Shown: positions 1 to 11,900 of the stretch, piece after piece
How positions within the stretch are numbered: position 1 is the first letter of the stretch
Layout: every line of letters starts with the position of its first letter
Assembly (NCBI GenBank): GCA_008330645.1
Contig: VLTN01000127.1
Coordinates: forward strand, 1-23,455
DNA from: Cafeteria roenbergensis
Lineage: Eukaryota; Sar; Bigyra; Bicosoecida; Cafeteriaceae
DNA: 23,455 nucleotides
Reading direction: 5' to 3'
Notes under the pieces: model-generated
Databases searched by the model: none
Seen by the model: only the letters and a program-made list of their open reading frames with translations
What the model was told of the DNA's origin: nothing
Position numbers and translations under genes: made by a program

Positions 1-3000
1 TCGCCGACAGCGTGGCCGTGGACGTCGTGGAGGGCGAGGGCGTCGCCGACAGCGTGGCCGTGGACGTCGTGGAGGGCGAGGGCGTCGCCGACAGCGTGGC
101 CGTGGACGTCGTGGAGGGCGAGGGCGTCGCCGACAGCGTGGCCGTGGACGTCGTGGAGGGCGAGGGCGTCGCCGACAGCGTGGCCGTGGACGTCGTGGAG
201 GGCGAGGGCGTCGCCGACAGCGTGGCCGTGGACGTCGTGGAGGGCGAGGGCGTCGCCGACAGCGTGGCCGTGGACGTCGTGGAGGGCGAGGGCGTCGCCG
301 ACAGCGTGGCCGTGGACGTCGTGGAGGGCGAGGGCGTCGCCGACAGCGTGGCCGTGGACGTCGTGGAGGGCGAGGGCGTCGCCGACAGCGTGGCCGTGGA
401 CGTCGTGGAGGGCGAGGGCGTCGCCGACAGCGTGGCCGTGGACGTCGTGGAGGGCGAGGGCGTCGCCGACAGCGTGGCCGTGGACGTCGTGGAGGGCGAG
501 GGCGTCGCCGACAGCGTGGCCGTGGACGTCGTGGAGGGCGAGGGCGTCGCCGACAGCGTGGCCGTGGACGTCGTGGAGGGCGAGGGCGTCGCCGACAGCG
601 TGGCCGTGGACGTCGTGGAGGGCGAGGGCGTCGCCGACAGCGTGGCCGTGGACGTCGTGGAGAGCGAGGGCGTCGCCGACAGCGTGGCCGTGGACGTCGT
701 GGAGGGCGAGGGCGTCGCCGACAGCGTGGCCGTGGACGTCGTGGAGGGCGAGGGCGTCGCCGACAGCGTGGCCGTGGACGTCGTGGAGGGCGAGGGCGTC
801 GCCGACAGCGTGGCCGTGGACGTCGTGGAGGGCGAGGGCGTCGCCGACAGCGTGGCCGTGGACGTCGTGGAGGGCGAGGGCGTCGCCGACAGCGTGGCCG
901 TGGACGTCGGAGGGCGAGGGCGTCGCCGACAGCGTGGCCGTGGACGTCGTGGAGGGCGAGGGCGTCGCCGACAGCGTGGCCGTGGACGTCGTGGAGGGCG
1001 AGGGCGTCGCCGACAGCGTGGCCGTGGACGTCGTGGAGGGCGAGGGCGTCGCCGACAGCGTGGCCGTGGACGTCGTGGAGGGCGAGGGCGTCGCCGACAG
1101 CGTGGCCGTGGACGTCGTGGAGGGCGAGGGCGTCGCCGACAGCGTGGCCGTGGACGTCGTGGAGGGCGAGGGCGTCGCCGACAGCGTGGCCGTGGACGTC
1201 GTGGAGGGCGAGGGCGTCGCCGACAGCGTGGCCGTGGACGTCGTGGAGGGCGAGGGCGTCGCCGACAGCGTGGCCGTGGACGTCGTGGAGGGCGAGGGCG
1301 TCGCCGACAGCGTGGCCGTGGACGTCGTGGAGGGCGAGGGCGTCGCCGACAGCGTGGCCGTGGACGTCGTGGAGGGCGAGGGCGTCGCCGACAGCGTGGC
1401 CGTGGACGTCGTGGAGGGCGAGGGCGTCGCCGACAGCGTGGCCGTGGACGTCGTGGAGGGCGAGGGCGTCGCCGACAGCGTGGCCGTGGACGTCGTGGAG
1501 GGCGAGGGCGTCGCCGACAGCGTGGCCGTGGACGTCGTGGAGGGCGAGGGCGTCGCCGACAGCGTGGCCGTGGACGTCGTGGAGGGCGAGGGCGTCGCCG
1601 ACAGCGTGGCCGTGGACGTCGTGGAGGGCGAGGGCGTCGCCGACAGCGTGGCCGTGGACGTCGTGGAGGGCGAGGGCGTCGCCGACAGCGTGGCCGTGGA
1701 CGTCGTGGAGGGCGAGGGCGTCGCCGACAGCGTGGCCGTGGACGTCGTGGAGGGCGAGGGCGTCGCCGACAGCGTGGCCGTGGACGTCGTGGAGGGCGAG
1801 GGCGTCGCCGACAGCGTGGCCGTGGACGTCGTGGAGGGCGAGGGCGTCGCCGACAGCGTGGCCGTGGACGTCGTGGAGGGCGAGGGCGTCGCCGACAGCG
1901 TGGCCGTGGACGTCGTGGAGGGCGAGGGCGTCGCCGACAGCGTGGCCGTGGACGTCGTGGAGGGCGAGGGCGTCGCCGACAGCGTGGCCGTGGACGTCGT
2001 GGAGGGCGAGGGCGTCGCCGACAGCGTGGCCGTGGACGTCGTGGAGGGCGAGGGCGTCGCCGACAGCGTGGCCGTGGACGTCGTGGAGGGCGAGGGCGTC
2101 GCCGACAGCGTGGCCGTGGACGTCGTGGAGGGCGAGGGCGTCGCCGACAGCGTGGCCGTGGACGTCGTGGAGGGCGAGGGCGTCGCCGACAGCGTGGCCG
2201 TGGACGTCGTGGAGGGCGAGGGCGTCGCCGACAGCGTGGCCGTGGACGTCGTGGAGGGCGAGGGCGTCGCCGACAGCGTGGCCGTGGACGTCGTGGAGGG
2301 CGAGGGCGTCGCCGACAGCGTGGCCGTGGACGTCGTGGAGGGCGAGGGCGTCGCCGACAGCGTGGCCGTGGACGTCGTGGAGGGCGAGGGCGTCGCCGAC
2401 AGCGTGGCCGTGGACGTCGTGGAGGGCGAGGGCGTCGCCGACAGCGTGGCCGTGGACGTCGTGGAGGGCGAGGGCGTCGCCGACAGCGTGGCCGTGGACG
2501 TCGTGGAGGGCGAGGGCGTCGCCGACAGCGTGGCCGTGGACGTCGTGGAGGGCGAGGGCGTCGCCGACAGCGTGGCCGTGGACGTCGTGGAGGGCGAGGG
2601 CGTCGCCGACAGCGTGGCCGTGGACGTCGTGGAGGGCGAGGGCGTCGCCGACAGCGTGGCCGTGGACGTCGTGGAGGGCGAGGGCGTCGCCGACAGCGTG
2701 GCCGTGGACGTCGTGGAGGGCGAGGGCGTCGCCGACAGCGTGGCCGTGGACGTCGTGGAGGGCGAGGGCGTCGCCGACAGCGTGGCCGTGGACGTCGTGG
2801 AGGGCGAGGGCGTCGCCGACAGCGTGGCCGTGGACGTCGTGGAGGGCGAGGGCGTCGCCGACAGCGTGGCCGTGGACGTCGTGGAGGGCGAGGGCGTCGC
2901 CGACAGCGTGGCCGTGGACGTCGTGGAGGGCGAGGGCGTCGCCGACAGCGTGGCCGTGGACGTCGTGGAGGGCGAGGGCGTCGCCGACAGCGTGGCCGTG

Positions 3001-6000
3001 GACGTCGTGGAGGGCGAGGGCGTCGCCGACAGCGTGGCCGTGGACGTCGTGGAGGGCGAGGGCGTCGCCGACAGCGTGGCCGTGGACGTCGTGGAGGGCG
3101 AGGGCGTCGCCGACAGCGTGGCCGTGGACGTCGTGGAGGGCGAGGGCGTCGCCGACAGCGTGGCCGTGGACGTCGTGGAGGGCGAGGGCGTCGCCGACAG
3201 CGTGGCCGTGGACGTCGTGGAGGGCGAGGGCGTCGCCGACAGCGTGGCCGTGGACGTCGTGGAGGGCGAGGGCGTCGCCGACAGCGTGGCCGTGGACGTC
3301 GTGGAGGGCGAGGGCGTCGCCGACAGCGTGGCCGTGGACGTCGTGGAGGGCGAGGGCGTCGCCGACAGCGTGGCCGTGGACGTCGTGGAGGGCGAGGGCG
3401 TCGCCGACAGCGTGGCCGTGGACGTCGTGGAGGGCGAGGGCGTCGCCGACAGCGTGGCCGTGGACGTCGTGGAGGGCGAGGGCGTCGCCGACAGCGTGGC
3501 CGTGGACGTCGTGGAGGGCGAGGGCGTCGCCGACAGCGTGGCCGTGGACGTCGTGGAGGGCGAGGGCGTCGCCGACAGCGTGGCCGTGGACGTCGTGGAG
3601 GGCGAGGGCGTCGCCGACAGCGTGGCCGTGGACGTCGTGGAGGGCGAGGGCGTCGCCGACAGCGTGGCCGTGGACGTCGTGGAGGGCGAGGGCGTCGCCG
3701 ACAGCGTGGCCGTGGACGTCGTGGAGGGCGAGGGCGTCGCCGACAGCGTGGCCGTGGACGTCGTGGAGGGCGAGGGCGTCGCCGACAGCGTGGCCGTGGA
3801 CGTCGTGGAGGGCGAGGGCGTCGCCGACAGCGTGGCCGTGGACGTCGTGGAGGGCGAGGGCGTCGCCGACAGCGTGGCCGTGGACGTCGTGGAGGGCGAG
3901 GGCGTCGCCGACAGCGTGGCCGTGGACGTCGTGGAGGGCGAGGGCGTCGCCGACAGCGTGGCCGTGGACGTCGTGGAGGGCGAGGGCGTCGCCGACAGCG
4001 TGGCCGTGGACGTCGTGGAGGGCGAGGGCGTCGCCGACAGCGTGGCCGTGGACGTCGTGGAGGGCGAGGGCGTCGCCGACAGCGTGGCCGTGGACGTCGT
4101 GGAGGGCGAGGGCGTCGCCGACAGCGTGGCCGTGGACGTCGTGGAGGGCGAGGGCGTCGCCGACAGCGTGGCCGTGGACGTCGTGGAGGGCGAGGGCGTC
4201 GCCGACAGCGTGGCCGTGGACGTCGTGGAGGGCGAGGGCGTCGCCGACAGCGTGGCCGTGGACGTCGTGGAGGGCGAGGGCGTCGCCGACAGCGTGGCCG
4301 TGGACGTCGTGGAGGGCGAGGGCGTCGCCGACAGCGTGGCCGTGGACGTCGTGGAGGGCGAGGGCGTCGCCGACAGCGTGGCCGTGGACGTCGTGGAGGG
4401 CGAGGGCGTCGCCGACAGCGTGGCCGTGGACGTCGTGGAGGGCGAGGGCGTCGCCGACAGCGTGGCCGTGGACGTCGTGGAGGGCGAGGGCGTCGCCGAC
4501 AGCGTGGCCGTGGACGTCGTGGAGGGCGAGGGCGTCGCCGACAGCGTGGCCGTGGGCGTCGGGGAGGGCGAGGGCGTCGCCGACAGCGTGGCCGTGGACG
4601 TCGTGGAGGGCGAGGGCGTCGCCGACAGCGTGGCCGTGGACGTCGTGGAGGGCGAGGGCGTCGCCGACAGCGTGGCCGTGGACGTCGTGGAGGGCGAGGG
4701 CGTCGCCGACAGCGTGGCCGTGGACGTCGTGGAGGGCGAGGGCGTCGCCGACAGCGTGGCCGTGGACGTCGTGGAGGGCGAGGGCGTCGCCGACAGCGTG
4801 GCCGTGGACGTCGTGGAGGGCGAGGGCGTCGCCGACAGCGTGGCCGTGGACGTCGTGGAGGGCGAGGGCGTCGCCGACAGCGTGGCCGTGGACGTCGTGG
4901 AGGGCGAGGGCGTCGCCGACAGCGTGGCCGTGGACGTCGTGGAGGGCGAGGGCGTCGCCGACAGCGTGGCCGTGGACGTCGTGGAGGGCGAGGGCGTCGC
5001 CGACAGCGTGGCCGTGGACGTCGTGGAGGGCGAGGGCGTCGCCGACAGCGTGGCCGTGGACGTCGTGGAGGGCGAGGGCGTCGCCGACAGCGTGGCCGTG
5101 GACGTCGTGGAGGGCGAGGGCGTCGCCGACAGCGTGGCCGTGGACGTCGTGGAGGGCGAGGGCGTCGCCGACAGCGTGGCCGTGGACGTCGTGGAGGGCG
5201 AGGGCGTCGCCGACAGCGTGGCCGTGGACGTCGTGGAGGGCGAGGGCGTCGCCGACAGCGTGGCCGTGGACGTCGTGGAGGGCGAGGGCGTCGCCGACAG
5301 CGTGGCCGTGGACGTCGTGGAGGGCGAGGGCGTCGCCGACAGCGTGGCCGTGGACGTCGTGGAGGGCGAGGGCGTCGCCGACAGCGTGGCCGTGGACGTC
5401 GTGGAGGGCGAGGGCGTCGCCGACAGCGTGGCCGTGGACGTCGTGGAGGGCGAGGGCGTCGCCGACAGCGTGGCCGTGGACGTCGTGGAGGGCGAGGGCG
5501 TCGCCGACAGCGTGGCCGTGGACGTCGTGGAGGGCGAGGGCGTCGCCGAGAGCGTGGCCGCGGACGTCGTGGAGGGCGAGGGCGTCGCCGACAGCGTGGC
5601 CGTGGACGTCGTGGAGGGCGAGGGCGTCGCCGACAGCGTGGCCGTGGACGTCGTGGAGGGCGTGGGCGTCGCCGACAGCGTGGCCGTGGACGTCGTGGAG
5701 GGCGAGGGCGTCGCCGACAGCGTGGCCGTGGACGTCGTGGAGGGCGAGGGCGTCGCCGACAGAGTGGCCGTGGACGTCGTGGAGGGCGAGGGCGTCGCCG
5801 ACAGCGTGGCCGTGGACGTCGTGGAGGGCGAGGGCGTCGCCGACAGCGTGGCCGTGGACGTCGTGGAGGGCGAGGGCGTCGCCGACAGCGTGGCCGTGGA
5901 CGTCGTGGAGGGCGAGGGCGTCGCCGACAGCGTGGCCGTGGACGTCGTGGAGGGCGAGGGCGTCGCCGACAGCGTGGCCGTGGACGTCGTGGAGGGCGAG

Positions 6001-8986
6001 GGCGTCGCCGACAGCGTGGCCGTGGACGTCGTGGAGGGCGAGGGCGTCGCCGACAGCGTGGCCGTGGACGTCGTGGAGGGCGAGGGCGTCGCCGACAGCG
6101 TGGCCGTGGACGTCGTGGAGGGCGAGGGCGTCGCCGACAGCGTGGCCGTGGACGTCGTGGAGGGCGAGGGCGTCGCCGACAGCGTGGCCGTGGACGTCGT
6201 GGAGGGCGAGGGCGTCGCCGACAGCGTGGCCGTGGACGTCGTGGAGGGCGAGGGCGTCGCCGACAGCGTGGCCGTGGACGTCGTGGAGGGCGAGGGCGTC
6301 GCCGACAGCGTGGCCGTGGACGTCGTGGAGGGCGAGGGCGTCGCCGACAGCGTGGCCGTGGACGTCGTGGAGGGCGAGGGCGTCGCCGACAGCGTGGCCG
6401 TGGACGTCGTGGAGGGCGAGGGCGTCGCCGACAGCGTGGCCGTGGACGTCGTGGAGGGCGAGGGCGTCGCCGACAGCGTGGCCGTGGACGTCGTGGAGGG
6501 CGAGGGCGTCGCCGACAGCGTGGCCGTGGACGTCGTGGAGGGCGAGGGCGTCGCCGACAGCGTGGCCGTGGACGTCGTGGAGGGCGAGGGCGTCGCCGAC
6601 AGCGTGGCCGTGGACGTCGTGGAGGGCGAGGGCGTCGCCGACAGCGTGGCCGTGGACGTCGTGGAGGGCGAGGGCGTCGCCGACAGCGTGGCCGTGGACG
6701 TCGTGGAGGGCGAGGGCGTCGCCGACAGCGTGGCCGTGGACGTCGTGGAGGGCGAGGGCGTCGCCGACAGCGTGGCCGTGGACGTCGTGGAGGGCGAGGG
6801 CGTCGCCGACAGCGTGGCCGTGGACGTCGTGGAGGGCGAGGGCGTCGCCGACAGCGTGGCCGTGGACGTCGTGGAGGGCGAGGGCGTCGCCGACAGCGTG
6901 GCCGTGGACGTCGTGGAGGGCGAGGGCGTCGCCGACAGCGTGGCCGTGGACGTCGTGGAGGGCGAGGGCGTCGCCGACAGCGTGGCCGTGGACGTCGTGG
7001 AGGGCGAGGGCGTCGCCGACAGCGTGGCCGTGGACGTCGTGGAGGGCGAGGGCGTCGCCGACAGCGTGGCCGTGGACGTCGTGGAGGGCGAGGGCGTCGC
7101 CGACAGCGTGGCCGTGGACGTCGTGGAGGGCGAGGGCGTCGCCGACAGCGTGGCCGTGGACGTCGTGGAGGGCGAGGGCGTCGCCGACAGCGTGGCCGTG
7201 GACGTCGTGGAGGGCGAGGGCGTCGCCGACAGCGTGGCCGTGGACGTCGTGGAGGGCGAGGGCGTCGCCGACAGCGTGGCCGTGGACGTCGTGGAGGGCG
7301 AGGGCGTCGCCGACAGCGTGGCCGTGGACGTCGTGGAGGGCGAGGGCGTCGCCGACAGCGTGGCCGTGGACGTCGTGGAGGGCGAGGGCGTCGCCGACAG
7401 CGTGGCCGTGGACGTCGTGGAGGGCGAGGGCGTCGCCGACAGCGTGGCCGTGGACGTCGTGGAGGGCGAGGGCGTCGCCGACAGCGTGGCCGTGGACGTC
7501 GTGGAGGGCGAGGGCGTCGCCGACAGCGTGGCCGTGGACGTCGTGGAGGGCGAGGGCGTCGCCGACAGCGTGGCCGTGGACGTCGTGGAGGGCGAGGGCG
7601 TCGCCGACAGCGTGGCCGTGGACGTCGTGGAGGGCGAGGGCGTCGCCGACAGCGTGGCCGTGGACGTCGTGGAGGGCGAGGGCGTCGCCGACAGCGTGGC
7701 CGTGGACGTCGTGGAGGGCGAGGGCGTCGCCGACAGCGTGGCCGTGGACGTCGTGGAGGGCGAGGGAGTCGCCGACAGCGTGGCCGTGGACGTCGTGGAG
7801 GGCGAGGGCGTCGCCGACAGCGTGGCCGTGGACGTCGTGGAGGGCGAGGGCGTCGCCGACAGCGTGGCCGTGGACGTCGTGGAGGGCGAGGGCGTCGCCG
7901 ACAGCGTGGCCGTGGACGTCGTGGAGGGCGAGGGCGTCGCCGACAGCGTGGCCGTGGACGTCGTGGAGGGCGAGGGCGTCGCCGACAGCGTGGCCGTGGA
8001 CGTCGTGGAGGGCGAGGGCGTCGCCGACAGCGTGGCCGTGGACGTCGTGGAGGGCGAGGGCGTCGCCGACAGCGTGGCCGTGGACGTCGTGGAGGGCGAG
8101 GGCGTCGCCGACAGCGTGGCCGTGGACGTCGTGGAGGGCGAGGGCGTCGCCGACAGCGTGGCCGTGGACGTCGTGGAGGGCGAGGGCGTCGCCGACAGCG
8201 TGGCCGTGGACGTCGTGGAGGGCGAGGGCGTCGCCGACAGCGTGGCCGTGGACGTCGTGGAGGGCGAGGGCGTCGCCGACAGCGTGGCCGTGGACGTCGT
8301 GGAGGGCGAGGGCGTCGCCGACAGCGTGGCCGTGGACGTCGTGGAGGGCGAGGGCGTCGCCGACAGCGTGGCCGTGGACGTCGTGGAGGGCGAGGGCGTC
8401 GCCGACAGCGTGGCCGTGGACGTCGTGGAGGGCGAGGGCGTCGCCGACAGCGTGGCCGTGGACGTCGTGGAGGGCGAGGGCGTCGCCGACAGCGTGGCCG
8501 TGGACGTCGTGGAGGGCGAGGGCGTCGCCGACAGCGTGGCCGTGGACGTCGTGGAGGGCGAGGGCGTCGCCGACAGCGTGGCCGTGGACGTCGTGGAGGG
8601 CGAGGGCGTCGCCGACAGCGTGGCCGTGGACGTCGTGGAGGGCGAGGGCGTCGCCGACAGCGTGGCCGTGGACGTCGTGGAGGGCGAGGGCGTCGCCGAC
8701 AGCGTGGCCGTGGACGTCGTGGATGGCGAGGGCGTCGCCGACAGCGTGGCCGTGGACGTCGTGGAGGGCGAGGGCGTCGCCGACAGCGTGGCCGTGGACG
8801 TCGTGGAGGGCGAGGGCGTCGCCGACAGCGTGGCCGTGGACGTCGTGGAGGGCGAGGGCGTCGCCGACAGCGTGGCCGTGGACGTCGTGGAGGGCGAGGG
8901 CGTCGCCGACAGCGTGGCCGTGGACGTCGTGGAGGGCGAGGGCGTCGCCGACAGCGTGGCCGTGGACGTCGTGGAGGGCGAGGGCG
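1..8986. repeat. Homogeneous core of the 42-bp array (about 214 units)
   Basis: There are 21 full units, one 40-bp unit that lost 2 bp near 910, then 192 consecutive units (923-8986) without an indel. I count nine substitutions in this stretch: near 663, 4556, 4562, 5550, 5561, 5663, 5763, 7767 and 8724. Copies this alike point to recent expansion or strong homogenisation by unequal exchange. An assembler collapsing reads into a consensus could give the same look, so the copy number is not reliable from this sequence alone. Confidence 0.95.
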
Positions 8987-11900
8987 TCGCCGACAGCGTG
9001 TGGCCGTTGGACGTCGTGGAGGGCGAAGGGCGTCGCGACAGCGTGCCGTGACGTCGTTAGTGGCCAGAGCGTCGCCGACAGCGTGGCCGTGGACGTCGTG
9101 GAGGGCGAGGGCGTCGCCGACAGCGTGGCCGTGGACGTCGAGAGGGCGAGGGCGTCGGCCGACAGCGTGGCCGTGGACGTCGTGGAGGGCGAGGGCGTCG
9201 CCGACAGCGTGGCCCGCGGACTCGTGGAGGGCGAGGGCGTCGCCGACAGCGTGGCCGTGGACGTCGTGGAGGGCGAGGGCGTCGCCGACAGCGTGGCCGT
9301 GGACGTCGTGGAGGGCGACAGCGTGGCCGTGGACGTCGTGGAAGGCGAGGGCGTGGCCGACAGCGTGGCCGTGGACGTCGTGGAGGGCGAGGGCGTCGCC
9401 GACAGCGTGGCCGTGGACGTCGTGGAGGGCGAGGGCGTCGCCGACAGCGTGGCCGTGGACGTCGTGGAGGCGAGGGCGTGGCCGACAGCGTGGCCGTGGA
9501 CGTCGTGGAGGGCGAGGGCGTCGCCGACAGCGTGGCCGTGGACGTCGTGGAGGGCGAGGGGCGTCGCCGACAGCGTGGCCGTGGACGTCGTGGAGGGCGA
9601 GGGCGTCGCCGACAGCGTGCCGTGGACGTCGTGGAGGGCGAGGGCGTCGCCGACAGCGTGGCCGTGGACGTCGTGGAGGGCGAGGCGTCGCCGACAGCGT
9701 GGCCGTGGACGTCGTGGAGGGCGAGGGCGTCGCGACAGCGTGGCGGTGGACGTCGTGGAGGGCGAGGGCGTCGCCGACAGCGTGGCCGTGGACGTCGTGG
9801 AGGGCGAGGGCGTCGCCGACAGCGTGGCCGTGGACGTCGTGGAGGCAGAGGGCGTCGCCGACAGCGTGGCCGTGGACGTCGTGGAGGGCGAGGGCGTCGC
9901 CGACAGCGTGGCCGTGGACGTCGTGGAGGGCGAGGGCGTCGCCGACAGCGTGGCCGTGGACGTCGTGGAGGGCGAGGGCGTCGCCGACAGCGTGGCCGTG
10001 GACGTCCGTGGAGGGCGAGGGCGTCCCGCCGACAGCGTGGCCGTGGACGTCGTGGAGGGCGAGGGCGTCGCCGACAGCGTGGCCGTGGACGTCGTGGAGG
10101 GCGAGGGCGTCGCGACAGCGTGGCCGTGACGTCGTGGAGGGCGAGGGCGTCGCCGACAGCGTGGCCGTGGACGTCTGGAGGGCGACAGCGTCGCCGACAG
10201 CGTGGCCGTGGACGTCGTGAGGGCGAGGGCGTCGCCGACAGCGTGGCCGTGAACGTCGTGGAGGGCGAGGGCGTCGCCGACAGCGTGGCCGTGGACGTCG
10301 TGGAGGGCGAGGGCGTCGCCGACAGCGTGGCCGTGGACGTCGTGGAGGGCGAGGGCGTCGCCGACAGCGTGGCCGTGGACGTCGTGGAGGGCGAGGGCGT
10401 CGCCGACAGCGTGGCCGTGGACGTCGTGGAGGGCGAGGGCGTGGCCGTGGACGTCGTGGAGGGCGAGGGCGTCGCCGACAGCGTGGCCGTGGACGTCGTG
10501 GAGAGCGAGGGCGTCGCCGACAGCGTGGCCGTGGACGTCGTGGAGAGCGAGGGCGTCGCTGACAGCGTGGCCGCAGACGTCGTGGAGGGCGAGGGCGTCG
10601 CCGACAGCGTGGCCGTGGACGTCGTGGAGGGCGAGGGCGTCGCCGACAGCGTGGCCGTGGACGTCGTGGAGGGCGAGGGCGTCGCCGACAGCGTGGCCGT
10701 GGACGTCGTGGAGGGCGAGGGCGTCGCCGACAGCGTGGCCGTGGACGTCGTGGAGGGCGAGGGCGTCGCCGACAGCGTGGCCGCGGACGTCGTGGAGGGC
10801 GAGGGCGTCGCCGACAGCGTGGCCGTGGACGTCGTGGAGGGCGAGGGCGTCGCCGACAGCGTGGCCGTGGACGTCGTGGATGCCGTGGGCGTGGCCGACA
10901 GCGTGGCCGTGGACGTCGTGGAGGGCGAGGGCGTCGCCGACAGCGTGGCCGTGGACGTCGTGGAGGGCGAGGGCGTCGCCGACAGCGTGGCCGTGGACGT
11001 CGTGGAGGGCGACAGCGTCGCCGACAGCGTGGCCGTGGACGTCGTGGAGGGCGAGGGCGTCGCCGACAGCGTGGCCGTGGACGTCGTGGAGGGCGAGGGC
11101 GTCGCCGACAGCGTGCCGTGGACGTCGTGGCGGGCGAGGGCGTCGCCGACAGCGTGGCCGTGGACGTCGTGGATGCAGTGGGCGTCGCCGACAGCGTGGC
11201 CGTGGACGTCGTGGAGGCAGTGGGCGTCGCCGACAGCGTGGCCGTGGACGTCGTGGAGGGCGAGGGCGTCGCCGACAGCGTGGCCGTGGACGTCGTGGAT
11301 GCAGTGGGCGTCGCCGACAGCGTGGCGTGGACGTCGTGGATGCAGTGGGCGTCGCCGACAGCGTGGCCGTGGACGTCGTGGAGGGCGAGGGCGTCGCCGA
11401 CAGCGTGGCCGTGGACGTCGTGGAGGGCGAGGGCGTCGCCGACAGCGTGGCCGTGGACGTCGTGGAGGGCGAGGGCGTCGCCGACAGCGTGGCCGTGGAC
11501 GTCGTGGAGGGCGAGGGCGTGGCCGTGGACGTCGTGGAGGGCGAGGGCGTCGCCGACAGCGTGGCCGTGGACGTCGTGGAGGGCGAGGGCGTCGCCGACA
11601 GCGTGGCCGTGGACGTCGTGGAGGGCGAGGGCGTCGCCGACAGCGTGGCCGTGGACGTCGTGGAGGGCGCGGGCGTCGCCGACAGCGTGGCCGTGGACGT
11701 CGTGGAGGGCGAGGGGCGTCGCCGACAGCGTGGCCACGGACGTCGTGGAGGGCGACAGCGTCGCCGACAGCGTGGCCGCGGACGTCGTGGAGGGCGAGGG
11801 CGTCGCCGACAGCGTGGCCGTGGACGTCGTGGAGGGCGAGGGCGTCGCCGACAGCGTGGCCGTGGACGTCGTGGAGGGCGAGGGCGTGACCGACAGCGTG

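Noticed and set aside
924-9000. RGG-box RNA-binding protein in the Arg/Gly-rich plus frame of the array
   Set aside because: It is one of six open frames of the same unit. It exists only because of the 2-bp loss near 910, and it lacks any flanking domain.
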